A stretch of DNA of 64,000 bases from Segatella hominis (GCF_019249725.2 NZ_CP137559.1:1097501-1161500); one strand, 5' to 3'. Counted from the stretch's first letter, positions 35,272 to 43,922 are shown. A program made the numbers and translations. The notes: generated from the letters alone by a model not told the origin.

Positions 35272-37257
35272 TCAAGTGAATTTTTCTCTGAATTGTTCCT
35301 CTGTGATAATGGAAATGCCCAGTTGATGGGCCTTCTTGTTTTTAGAACTTTGAGACTCTGCATCATTATTTATAAGGTATGTTGTGCTTTTACTCACACT
35401 ACCAGTTACCTTACCACCTTGACTTTCTATATAAGCCTTCAGTTCGTTTCGGTTTTTATAATGATACACATCGCCTGTTATCACAAAAGTCTGACCTGCA
35501 CATTTCGTACCCACTTCCGCAACTTCTACCTCTTTGACATCAAGTTCCTTCAGTAGGTTTGAAACCTTAAGATAGTTTTTATCATCTTTGAACCAGTTTA
35601 CGAACCTGGCACTTTTTTCAGGTCCAATACCATCTATACTTGCAAATACATCATCAAAAAGCGAAGTCTTAGCAGTTTCCATCAATTCCTTAAAAGTATA
35701 TTTACTTAAAAGACGTTTGGCAACATCAAACCCGCATAGAGGAATACTCAGAGCATACAGCAGATGCCTGCTGTCAGTATTTCGACTTTTTTCGATACTT
35801 TCCAACAACTTACTGACCGATTTCTTACCAAATCCATCCAAACTCGTAATCTGGTAGGCAAAATCTTTCAAGTGATAGAAATCAGCATAATCCCTGATCC
35901 ATCCATGATTGATAAAAGTGGAAACCGTTTGTTCTGAAATTCCGTCTATATTGATTCCATCTTTGCTTACAAAGCGGGCAAACTTCTTCAACTGTTTAGC
36001 AGTACAGTCAGCATTGCTGCAATGTAATTTCTTAGTCCCCGATTCACTCAAAACCACATGAGCCTCAGCACCACAAACAGGACATTTATCAGGAATATTC
36101 AGAACGCCAATTTTTTCAGTTATTTTGATGACTTTAGGAATAATCTTATTGGCCTTGATAACCTGTAATTTCGTACCCGCATCTCCAATACCCAAGCGTT
36201 CACATTCGCTGATATTACAGAGCGAAGCACGCTGAACGGTAGTGCCTTCCAACTCTACTGGTTGAAAAACAGCAACAGGTGAAATCGTACTGGCAGCACA
36301 TGACCATTCTATATGATCCAAAACCGTCTCTGCATATTCATCCTGCCATTTGAAAGCATAACCGGCTCTTGTCGCATGATGACCAGTAACAGAACCAGTA
36401 GAAGCATACTGGGTATCATCATAAGTAATAACCAGTCCATCCACCGGAAACGGTTGCTTCTTATGGGTAACTTTCTGGGTAAACTCATCAATTTTCTCCT
36501 GAATATTCACAGAGGTAGGATTTTCTATGAATCGATGTTCCACCGTCTGAAAACCAAGCTTTTCTAAATAATCCATTCTTTGCCCCCATGATAGAATTTC
36601 CTGATCGGAATATACTAAAGTGAAAGGAATCCACTGGATATGGCGGAGTTTAACTTCATCCACATCCTTAAGCGTCAGAGATCCAGACGCAAGATTACGC
36701 GGATTGGCATAATCACTTTCTGTCTCTAAAAGAAAATTATTGAAATCCTCATAGGAAATTACAGCCTCTCCACGGATTACCAAATGCCCTTTTTCAGAAA
36801 TCTTAGGCAATACTCCCTTGATGGCAGGGGCAAGATGAGTAATATTCGTACCAATATGCCCATCACCACGAGTTACGATTTTGGTAAGTTTCCCATCATC
36901 ATAAGTAGCAACTAACGTAAGTCCATCAAGTTTCCATGAAATCCAAATCGGTTTGTTACTGGCCCATTTTTCAAGGTCAGCAACACTTTTGGTTTTGGCA
37001 AGTGATAAGGCAGGAAATTCATGAGGTTCTTTCTTGCCGGAAATAGAATCCTCAGAAACTTTATTTGTTGGAGAATCTGGTAAAACTATTCCAGTTTCAT
37101 CTTCCAACAATTTCAGCTGGTCGAACTTGGAATCCCACTCATAGTCGGACATCAGTTCTGCCTCACCATTATAATATGCTTGAGAAGCATTGTTGAGTTG
37201 TTCAACAAGCTGCTTCATCATAGTCGTTTTTTCTTCTTTCATAATTGTTTCTTTCAT
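35272..37257 (-). CDS. Divergent NAD-dependent DNA ligase (LigA-like)
   Basis: A ~661-aa protein with the complete LigA layout: domain Ia (Ia-like AYYNGEAELMSDYEWDSKF), adenylation domain with Lys in SWKLDGLTL, OB-fold, four-cysteine zinc finger (CPVC and CSNADC, ~405-430), helix-hairpin-helix region (DGFGKKSVSKLLESIEKS, IDGIGPEKSARFVNW) and BRCT (GQTFVITGDVYHYKNRNELKAYIESQGGKV). The catalytic motif reads WKLDG instead of the usual EPKIDG, and much of the sequence is unlike housekeeping LigA, so this may be a second ligase. The TTG at 37281 is rejected in favour of ATG 37257, which follows a canonical promoter. Confidence 0.88.
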   Translation of the reverse strand: MKETIMKEEKTTMMKQLVEQLNNASQAYYNGEAELMSDYEWDSKFDQLKLLEDETGIVLPDSPTNKVSEDSISGKKEPHEFPALSLAKTKSVADLEKWASNKPIWISWKLDGLTLVATYDDGKLTKIVTRGDGHIGTNITHLAPAIKGVLPKISEKGHLVIRGEAVISYEDFNNFLLETESDYANPRNLASGSLTLKDVDEVKLRHIQWIPFTLVYSDQEILSWGQRMDYLEKLGFQTVEHRFIENPTSVNIQEKIDEFTQKVTHKKQPFPVDGLVITYDDTQYASTGSVTGHHATRAGYAFKWQDEYAETVLDHIEWSCAASTISPVAVFQPVELEGTTVQRASLCNISECERLGIGDAGTKLQVIKANKIIPKVIKITEKIGVLNIPDKCPVCGAEAHVVLSESGTKKLHCSNADCTAKQLKKFARFVSKDGINIDGISEQTVSTFINHGWIRDYADFYHLKDFAYQITSLDGFGKKSVSKLLESIEKSRNTDSRHLLYALSIPLCGFDVAKRLLSKYTFKELMETAKTSLFDDVFASIDGIGPEKSARFVNWFKDDKNYLKVSNLLKELDVKEVEVAEVGTKCAGQTFVITGDVYHYKNRNELKAYIESQGGKVTGSVSKSTTYLINNDAESQSSKNKKAHQLGISIITEEQFREKFT

Positions 37258-37325
37258 ACTTAGATAGAAGTAAGCGGACAAAATGAAATATCAACTTTCA
37301 AAAGCCAGCTACAACATATCTAATG

Positions 37326-37357
37326 CAAAGATACTGCAAATAATTCTAATTGCCAAA
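37326..37357 (-). promoter_or_regulatory. Promoter of the DNA ligase gene
   Basis: On the minus strand TTTG (37357-37354), 20 nt, TATCTTTG (37333-37326). Confidence 0.75.
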
Positions 37358-37396
37358 AAAAGAAACAATATTTTGGAAATACGACATTAAAATCTC

Positions 37397-37945
37397 TTAA
37401 TAGATATTTTCTTCTTTTTCATTCAGCGTAACATATTCAAATGCAATTCGCTTGCCACGGGTACCATAATCGACAGTTCCGCAATAGCAGAATCCCATCA
37501 ATGATAGAAGTTTCACCATTTTCAGGTTTTTGATATGGGTATCTACCTTGATACTTGGAATGCATTCTACTTCACAAAGTCCTTTTACCTTTTTAATAAA
37601 TACCTGAGCAAAACCTTCTCTTTGGAGTTCGGGTAAAGTTGCCAAACGATGAATGGCATAATAATTACCATATGTCTTCCAAGTACCCTGGATACTATTA
37701 TATTTTTCTTCCCCGTTAAGTATGACAGCTCCATAAACTGCAATCTTTTTATCAATAGTAAGTACTTGCGCTACTCCGTTATTGATATCAGCCAAAATAT
37801 CAGATTCAGAAGGATAGCCACCAGTCCATTGATGTAGTCCTGATTCTATCATCTGCTGTCGTGCCTGATTTATTAAATCCATACACTCCTCAAAATCTTT
37901 TAGCGTGGCTGCCCTGAAATCTATATCGAAATGTTTTTTGTCCAT
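37397..37945 (-). CDS. GNAT family N-acetyltransferase
   Basis: A 182-aa acetyltransferase. The fold is seen in FRAATLKDFEECMDLINQARQQM, the HRLATLPELQREGFAQVFIKKV strand-helix that binds acetyl-CoA (Q-R-x-G-F-A in place of the common Q/RxxGxG), and the late VDTHIKNLKMVKLLSLMGFCYCGTV. Substrate unknown. The start at 37945 (MDKKHFDIDF) is preferred: the -7 box TAATTTTG lies at 37995-37988, inside the longer frame that begins at 38146. Confidence 0.85.
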   Translation of the reverse strand: MDKKHFDIDFRAATLKDFEECMDLINQARQQMIESGLHQWTGGYPSESDILADINNGVAQVLTIDKKIAVYGAVILNGEEKYNSIQGTWKTYGNYYAIHRLATLPELQREGFAQVFIKKVKGLCEVECIPSIKVDTHIKNLKMVKLLSLMGFCYCGTVDYGTRGKRIAFEYVTLNEKEENIY

Positions 37946-38029
37946 CTTCTGTATTTTTACGGATATGACTTTATTGTATTTTCGTTGCAAAATTAACAAA
38001 AAAAAACGAATTAGAATAGGAAATGAAGA

Positions 38030-38281
38030 AAAAATAGCTATAAAGCAGCATTTTTCATCAGTTTTGATGCTTATTTGGCCATTAGTGTTGCCATTATCAC
38101 TTATTGTCTCGTGGCTATTGTGCACCATGATATGCAATTGAAACACTCGACGTATGAAGTTTTGCAGATTCTAAGCATTTCGTTGACGGACAAAACCCAC
38201 CTAAGAGATTTATTTGATAAGACTATTTTCAACGATGTCAAAGAACTCGATTATCCCCTTTTTAAGGGACTATTTGATTAA
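38030..38281 (+). pseudogene. IS4-family transposase C-terminal remnant
   Basis: The frame reads AYLAISVAIITYCLVAIVHHDMQL, then STYEVLQILSISLTDKTHLRDLFDK, which matches the C-terminal end of Bacteroidota IS4-type transposases. The catalytic portion is missing. It marks decayed insertion-sequence DNA at the left edge of the accessory island. Confidence 0.7.
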
Positions 38282-38378
38282 TTAACGTGTCCAATTTTTA
38301 TTGGATACTAATGTCTGAATGTATCAAAGTTTTAAAATGATATTTTGTGGGATGAATTGCAAGAACATGGCAAAAAGT

Positions 38379-38409
38379 TTGGAAGATACCAGATAATTTC
38401 TTATATTTG
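38379..38409 (+). promoter_or_regulatory. Promoter of the MNT nucleotidyltransferase
   Basis: TTTG (38379-38382), 19 nt, TATATTTG (38402-38409), 21 nt before the ATG at 38431. Confidence 0.75.
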
Positions 38410-38430
38410 CACTGTTTAAAGATAGGTGTT

Positions 38431-38730
38431 ATGAGAACTGTGCAAGATTATATGGCAATAATAAGGCAAAATAGTTCCAAAATTACTAAAGATTTTGGAA
38501 TCAAGACCTTACGCATTTTTGGTTCCGTATCACGAAATGAGCAAACAGAGCAAAGCGATTTGGATATTTGTGTAGAAACAGAAACTCCTAATCCATTTTT
38601 ATTGGCCGACTTGAAAGAGTTTTTAGAGGGCTTGTTCAAGTGCTCAGTTGATGTAGTGCGTATTCACAAAAACATGAATCCTTTCTTTAAATCAAGAATA
38701 GAACGTGATGGAATCTATGTAATACGATAA
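38431..38730 (+). CDS. Minimal nucleotidyltransferase (MNT domain)
   Basis: A 99-aa protein with the pol-beta nucleotidyltransferase signature GSVSRNEQTEQSDLD (31-45): Gly31-Ser32, Asp43 and Asp45. MNT proteins of this size usually act as antitoxins that AMPylate a HEPN toxin. No HEPN gene is adjacent on either side, so it is either an orphan or part of the larger island. The ATG at 38431 (MRTVQDYMAI) is preferred to 38407 since a promoter ends at 38409. Confidence 0.85.
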   Translation: MRTVQDYMAIIRQNSSKITKDFGIKTLRIFGSVSRNEQTEQSDLDICVETETPNPFLLADLKEFLEGLFKCSVDVVRIHKNMNPFFKSRIERDGIYVIR

Positions 38731-38752
38731 AATAAAGATTTTCTCTTATTTC

Positions 38753-38784
38753 TTTGGCGTTTACACTAGAATGTTGTATCTTTG
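38753..38784 (+). promoter_or_regulatory. Promoter of the small ORF / FtsK-AAA operon
   Basis: TTTG (38753-38756), 20 nt, TATCTTTG (38777-38784). It begins only 22 nt after the MNT stop, so the downstream genes have independent transcription. Confidence 0.8.
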
Positions 38785-38820
38785 CTGATGTAATTTGAAC
38801 TAAAAATGGAGGAATAAAGA

Positions 38821-38964
38821 ATGAATACAACAAAGTTAACAAGGGAAGAAGCGTTGTGCCGTTGGAATGCTTCTAAGGAAACTAAGCGTAAGATGGTTGA
38901 AAAGCTAGATACCTTGGTAAGGAATAGTTGTCTTGAACGTACAGGTAAAGAATCCGAGTTGTAG
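38821..38964 (+). CDS. Small protein, first gene of the FtsK-AAA/DUF262 operon
   Basis: A 47-aa basic peptide (MNTTKLTREEALCRWNASKE, ending ERTGKESEL) that I do not recognise. A GGAGG lies 10-15 nt upstream of its ATG, which is unusual in this genome and favours real translation, and a canonical promoter sits 36 nt upstream. It is predicted to be a single amphipathic helix. The next gene starts 50 nt after its stop. It could be a regulator or accessory subunit of the system. Confidence 0.55.
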   Translation: MNTTKLTREEALCRWNASKETKRKMVEKLDTLVRNSCLERTGKESEL

Positions 38965-39014
38965 GCTTGAGTAAGCAAGAAACAGTGTACGGCATTAGTG
39001 AAAAAAATATTATT

Positions 39015-41999
39015 ATGGGATTAAGAATAAGAAAATCAATAAAAATAGCTCCAGGTGTTCGTTTGAACTTTGGAAAAAAGGGGATTAGTACATCTATCGG
39101 AAAGCGAGGTGCAGGTATCACCATTGGACCAACAGGTACAACTGCTCATGTCGGTATACCAGGAACGGGGATTTCCTATGTAAAGAAAGTTGGAACAACT
39201 AAAAAATCAGTAGAGGATAAATCGCAATCCACAGGTGAAAATAAAAAGCCTAAAAGAAATTATTCTTGCTTAGGTAGTTTCTTAGCATTCTCTGGTATAG
39301 TAATAGTTATGGCAATTCATTCTACATGCGAATGGTCGGCATTAACTCTTTCTATATTGGTTATTTGTGTGCTTTATATTTTATTTGCATCCATAACTTA
39401 TTTTAGTAATACTCTCAAAAAAAATACTTCGACCGATACAAATCACACAAAAAACGTATCCCAAACAATGGAGTCTACAACACCTCCGATTAATCCAAAA
39501 GACGTATCTCAAAAAATGGAGTCTACCATAACCCCAATTAATCCAAAAGAACCATTTACCCGTTATAAATATCCGTCTTTTGATCTACTCAAGGAATATG
39601 AGGTAAATATCAATCACATAAATGAGGAGGAACAAAGGACTAACAAGAACCGTATCATCGAGGTATTGGGTAATTTTGGAATACAGATAAAAACTATTCA
39701 TGCATCTGTAGGTCCTGCCATTACGCTCTACGAAATACAATTAGCAGATGGTATGCTTCTATCTAAGGTTAAAGAATTCGAGGATGATATCGCTCTAAGC
39801 CTTTCTGCCTTCGGAACTCGTGTTATCGCTCCACTCCCTGGTAAAGAAACGTTTGGAATAGAAATACCAAATTCTTATCCTGATGTTGTAAGCATAGAAA
39901 GTGTTCTTAACTCTTCTCAATTTAAAGACACTCGAATGGAACTTCCGTTGGCAATAGGAAAAAACATTGACGGAGAGGTGTTTATGATAGATCTATCTAT
40001 GGCGCCACATTTGCTCATTGCAGGCTCTATGGGGCAGAACGATGCTTTAGGATTGGATGCCATTATTTTCTCATTGCTCTATAAAAAACATCCCAACGAA
40101 CTCAAGCTGGTACTCATTGATTTGGGTAAAGTTGAGTTAAATGTCTATTCGAGAATAGCTAATAAGTTTATGGCAGCAATACCCGATGATGAGGCTATAG
40201 TCACTAATACCAAGAAAGCAATGCTAACTCTCAATAGCATCAGTCAAGTTGTGAATGACCGCAACAAGCTTTTTGAGAAAGCTGGGGCATGCAATATAAA
40301 GGAGTATAATCAGATGTACATCAACCGTAGATTGTGGCTCGTTGACGGACATGAGTATTTGCCTTACATAGTTGTGGTAATTAATGAGTTTAGTGACCTC
40401 ATTATGACTTATGGAAAGGAGGCGGAAGACCTTATTGTTAGTCTTGCCAAGGAAGCCTGTACTGTGGGCATTCATATGGTTATAACTACTCGTCGCCCCT
40501 CTAAGAGTGTTGTTACTGATGCTGTTAAGGATAGTATTCCTGAACGCATAGCTTTCAGAATGGTCTTAAAAAGTGAATCTCAAATCATTCTTGGATATCC
40601 AGATGCCAATCGTCTTGCAGGAAGAGGAGATATGTTTTGCATCCAAAACAATGAACTTGTACGGGTGCAATGTGCGTTCGTTGATACTACTGAAATCGAG
40701 CGCATCAACGAGTATATCTGCGAACAGCCTGGTCCTATCGAACCAATGGAGTTGCCAGAACCAGCCAATGATGAAGGAAGTACAGGTGGAAACGGCAGCA
40801 TTAGTGCTGGCGAGCAGGATCCATTCTTCGAAGAGGCAGCCCACGCGATTGTTCTTTCACAGCAGGGCTCTACTAGCATGATCCAGCGCAGGTTCTGTAT
40901 AGGCTACAACCGTGCAGGACGACTGATGGACCAGTTGGAGATGGAGGGTATCGTGGGACCAGCGCAAGGTAGCAAGCCGCGTGAGGTGTATGTGAAAAGT
41001 ATAGACGAATTAAATTTAAAATTAGCTAAACTTGCAAAGCACCCCCATAGTACCATTCACCAAACAGCTCCTATAAATGAGTTGTTGTCAGCCCAAACAC
41101 GCACATCGGAAAATCAAATAATACAAGAAGATTTACAAAAGAAAGGCTTTTGTGAAAAATCACAAGGAAAAGAGGCTGTGGAAGTCTTAAATTCTATGGA
41201 TGCTTTAAATTCTTTAATCGGATTAGCTTCCGTAAAGGAAGAATTATCCTCTATGGTCAATTTTATAAAACTGAACAGAAAAAGAACAGAACAAGGGCTT
41301 CCCGTAACTCAAATTGCATATCATTGTGTGTTTACAGGAAATCCTGGTACTGGAAAAACAACTGTGGCAAGATTATTAGCAGGAATATTTAAAGAACTAG
41401 GAGTATTGAAAAAAGGCCAACTTGTAGAAACTGATAGGTCTGGGTTAGTTGCTGAATATATAGGGCAAACAGCAGTGAAAACTAACAAGATTATAGACAC
41501 CGCACTTGATGGAGTCCTGTTTATTGACGAAGCATACACTTTGGCTCAAGGTGGAAGTCAAGATTATGGACACGAGGCTATTGCTACTTTGCTTAAACGC
41601 ATGGAAGACAATAGAGATAGACTAATTGTAGTTCTTGCCGGGTATGGTTCTGAAATGAAAACGTTTATTGAATCTAACCCTGGGTTAAGGTCTCGTTTCA
41701 ACAGGTACATTAATTTCCCTGATTACACTCCAAATGAATTATTGGAAATATTCCAGAGCTATCTTGTTAAGCAACAATACGTATTGTCAGAATCAGCATT
41801 GACTCAAACAGCTAATTTCCTAACAAAGGAAGTTGGTAAAGGTAAGAACGATTTTGGAAATGCTCGTTTTGTAAGAAACCTCTTTGAGAAGGCTATAACA
41901 CAACAGGCAAATCGTTTGGCTAATATTGAAAGCTGCGATAAAGATATGCTTAAACGCATAGAGGAAGAAGATATTATAAAAAGTATACAACGAATATAA
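39015..41999 (+). CDS. DUF4236 - FtsK-like (inactive) - CbbX-type AAA+ fusion protein
   Basis: A 994-aa membrane protein with an unusual order of domains: DUF4236 (3-55, LRIRKSIKIAPGVRLNFG), two membrane segments (~85-101 and ~108-129), a linker with a 16-aa tandem repeat (148-179), an FtsK/SpoIIIE alpha-beta motor domain (~183-570), an FtsK-gamma winged helix (~603-661) and a CbxX/CbbX AAA+ domain (~731-970). In the FtsK part Walker A is GSMGQNDAL (337-345; FtsK has GATGQGKSV) and Walker B is VVVINEFSDL (452-461; FtsK has VVIDEFADL), so ATPase activity is probably lost. The AAA+ part is intact: GNPGTGKT 775-782, LFIDEA 835-840, arginine-finger region NPGLRSRF 888-895. Start at 39015 gives the exact DUF4236 N-terminus; a TTG at 38967 is rejected. 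The DUF262 gene follows at 19 nt. Confidence 0.88.
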   Translation: MGLRIRKSIKIAPGVRLNFGKKGISTSIGKRGAGITIGPTGTTAHVGIPGTGISYVKKVGTTKKSVEDKSQSTGENKKPKRNYSCLGSFLAFSGIVIVMAIHSTCEWSALTLSILVICVLYILFASITYFSNTLKKNTSTDTNHTKNVSQTMESTTPPINPKDVSQKMESTITPINPKEPFTRYKYPSFDLLKEYEVNINHINEEEQRTNKNRIIEVLGNFGIQIKTIHASVGPAITLYEIQLADGMLLSKVKEFEDDIALSLSAFGTRVIAPLPGKETFGIEIPNSYPDVVSIESVLNSSQFKDTRMELPLAIGKNIDGEVFMIDLSMAPHLLIAGSMGQNDALGLDAIIFSLLYKKHPNELKLVLIDLGKVELNVYSRIANKFMAAIPDDEAIVTNTKKAMLTLNSISQVVNDRNKLFEKAGACNIKEYNQMYINRRLWLVDGHEYLPYIVVVINEFSDLIMTYGKEAEDLIVSLAKEACTVGIHMVITTRRPSKSVVTDAVKDSIPERIAFRMVLKSESQIILGYPDANRLAGRGDMFCIQNNELVRVQCAFVDTTEIERINEYICEQPGPIEPMELPEPANDEGSTGGNGSISAGEQDPFFEEAAHAIVLSQQGSTSMIQRRFCIGYNRAGRLMDQLEMEGIVGPAQGSKPREVYVKSIDELNLKLAKLAKHPHSTIHQTAPINELLSAQTRTSENQIIQEDLQKKGFCEKSQGKEAVEVLNSMDALNSLIGLASVKEELSSMVNFIKLNRKRTEQGLPVTQIAYHCVFTGNPGTGKTTVARLLAGIFKELGVLKKGQLVETDRSGLVAEYIGQTAVKTNKIIDTALDGVLFIDEAYTLAQGGSQDYGHEAIATLLKRMEDNRDRLIVVLAGYGSEMKTFIESNPGLRSRFNRYINFPDYTPNELLEIFQSYLVKQQYVLSESALTQTANFLTKEVGKGKNDFGNARFVRNLFEKAITQQANRLANIESCDKDMLKRIEEEDIIKSIQRI
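39456..39551 (+). repeat. Two tandem 48-bp units in the fusion-protein linker
   Basis: Codons 148-163 and 164-179 encode VSQTMESTTPPINPKD and VSQKMESTITPINPKE. The DNA units are nearly the same, so copy number may vary between strains and set the length of the linker between membrane and motor domain. Confidence 0.85.
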
Positions 42000-42018
42000 T
42001 CTTATTAAACGGAAAATC

Positions 42019-43848
42019 ATGAACGGAGAGAAATTTAGAAATACATTCATCTCTATCAAGGGAATTTTAGGCTTGATAGAAGCCAAGGATGTCGCCATCC
42101 CTGAAATACAACGTCCGTTTGTTTGGAAGAACAGTCAGGTGCGTGACCTAATAGATTCGCTCTACAAGGGTTATCCTACAGGGTACATTATCCTTTGGAA
42201 GAATCCTAATGTAAAGCTAAAGGACGGTACTATATCTTCTGGCAAGAAAGTAATTATAGATGGTCAACAACGCATTACTGCATTGATGACTGCCGTGGCG
42301 GCACAAAAGGTTTTTAACAATGAGTTCAAAGAGTGCCGTGTAAAGATAGCTTTTAATCCGTTTGCTGCACTTGACTATGCTAATGGTAACAATGAAGCGG
42401 AAATTTTCGCAGTGCAAACACCAGCTCACTTAAAAAGCAAGTATTGGATTCCTGATATTTCTGAAATATTCAGTACTTCGTTTTCATCGTGGACTTTTAT
42501 TCCAAAATATATTGAGCAGAATCCCAACATGACAGGCGAGGACTTACAGGGAGTTCTGAACACCTTGAAAGGGATAGAGGCCATTCAGATGGGAGTGATA
42601 GAACTGTCAGAGAATCTTGATATAGACGTGGTGACTGACATCTTCATCCGCATCAACTCCAAAGGCTCAGCTCTCAGCCAAGGCGACTTTGTGATGTCAA
42701 AGATGGCTGCAGATGAGGCGCACAAGGGTAATACCTTGCGCAAAATCATTGATTATTTCAGTCATTTATCAGTTGTACCCACCTATTATAACTATATCAA
42801 GGAACATGATACAGAGTTTGCTGGAAGTGGCTATTTGGAAAAACTTGCTTGGCTTTCTACAGATACAGAGACTGTATATGATCCGACTTGTGATGATGTT
42901 ATACGTGTCGCTTTCATGCATAAATTGAAGCGAGCCAAGTTGGCTGAACTTGTGCAGTTGCTCACGGGACGTGACTTTGAAACCCGAGATTTCAAAGAGG
43001 AGATTGTGGATGATACGTTCAAGCAAATGTATGAAGGTGTACTTAATGTTATCAGTCAGCACAACTTCACGCAGTTCATGCTAGCCATCAAGTCGGCTGG
43101 TTTTATATCAAGCAAGATGGTCACTTCAAATATGGCCCTTGATTTTGCCTATACCATACACCTGTTGCTCCAAAAGTCAGATGTGCCTGTTGCTGAACGA
43201 AAACGCATTGTTCAGAAATGGTATGTGTTGTCTGCTCTAACCGGAAGATACAGCACTTCACCAGAGTCTGCTTTTGCAAGGGATTTGCGTCAGATAAGTG
43301 AGCGAGGAGTACCGACAATGCTTAAGGCTATGGAAGATGCCATCCTGTCTGAAAACTTTTGGACGGTGGCTTTGCCCCAAAATTTGAACTCCACGTCTAC
43401 GACCAATCCTACTTATCTTGTGTATTTAGCTGCTCAGGTTTATTTCAACGACATTTCTTTATTGTCTTCCAATATAACAGTACGTGAGTTGATAAGCCTT
43501 GGTGGGGACGTACACCACATATTCCCCAAGAAGTATCTTATCAAGAACAATTACAGTAAGAACTTCTACAATCAGGAAGCCAACTATGCTTACCTTGACA
43601 GGCCTGTAAATGAATCGATAGGAATGCGTGCCCCAAAAGACTATTTTTCTTTGGCGTTGAAACAGTGCGAAACCAAGCAAGCAGAATGTGGGTCTATTAT
43701 TAATGATGTAGCTCTTAAGAAGAACCTTGTCGCAAACTGTATTCCCGAAAATGTTTGCGACTTAGACTGTGATTTGTATCCAGAGTTCCTTGAGCAGCGT
43801 CGCTTACTAATGGCACAGAAGATACGCAGCTATTACGAAAGTTTGTAA
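42019..43848 (+). CDS. DUF262 / DUF1524 (GmrSD-like) protein with HNH motif
   Basis: A 609-aa protein of the GmrSD, SspE and BrxU superfamily. N-terminal DUF262 (ParB-like NTPase/nuclease fold): IPEIQRPFVW (27-36), DLIDSLYKGYPTGYIILW (43-60) and the signature IDGQQR (80-85) that binds nucleotide in known members. C-terminal HNH/DUF1524-like site: GGDVHHIFPKKYL (His499, His500) and the Asn-rich NYAYLDRPVN. Relatives cleave modified or phosphorothioated phage DNA with NTP-controlled nuclease activity. Lying 19 nt after the FtsK-AAA fusion, it is presumably the effector of that unit. No methyltransferase or dnd gene is nearby. Confidence 0.88.
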   Translation: MNGEKFRNTFISIKGILGLIEAKDVAIPEIQRPFVWKNSQVRDLIDSLYKGYPTGYIILWKNPNVKLKDGTISSGKKVIIDGQQRITALMTAVAAQKVFNNEFKECRVKIAFNPFAALDYANGNNEAEIFAVQTPAHLKSKYWIPDISEIFSTSFSSWTFIPKYIEQNPNMTGEDLQGVLNTLKGIEAIQMGVIELSENLDIDVVTDIFIRINSKGSALSQGDFVMSKMAADEAHKGNTLRKIIDYFSHLSVVPTYYNYIKEHDTEFAGSGYLEKLAWLSTDTETVYDPTCDDVIRVAFMHKLKRAKLAELVQLLTGRDFETRDFKEEIVDDTFKQMYEGVLNVISQHNFTQFMLAIKSAGFISSKMVTSNMALDFAYTIHLLLQKSDVPVAERKRIVQKWYVLSALTGRYSTSPESAFARDLRQISERGVPTMLKAMEDAILSENFWTVALPQNLNSTSTTNPTYLVYLAAQVYFNDISLLSSNITVRELISLGGDVHHIFPKKYLIKNNYSKNFYNQEANYAYLDRPVNESIGMRAPKDYFSLALKQCETKQAECGSIINDVALKKNLVANCIPENVCDLDCDLYPEFLEQRRLLMAQKIRSYYESL

Positions 43849-43867
43849 TTGGCAAATCCGATAGGTA

Positions 43868-43922
43868 AAATCGGCACAGAGTAGAAGTTTAAACGACGAA
43901 CTCAATTACTTAGTGCCGATTT
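43868..43922 (+). terminator. Possible terminator after the DUF262 gene
   Basis: AAATCGGCAC (43868-43877) and GTGCCGATTT (43913-43922) are perfectly complementary across a 35-nt loop that includes GTTTAAAC. The stem is followed by TTGTTAGTTT. The remainder of 43923-44160 holds only a 47-codon frame (43931-44074) with no recognisable product. Confidence 0.5.

Noticed and set aside
38967..39014. TTG start giving 16 extra residues on the fusion protein
   Set aside because: The DUF4236 family N-terminus matches the ATG at 39015 exactly.
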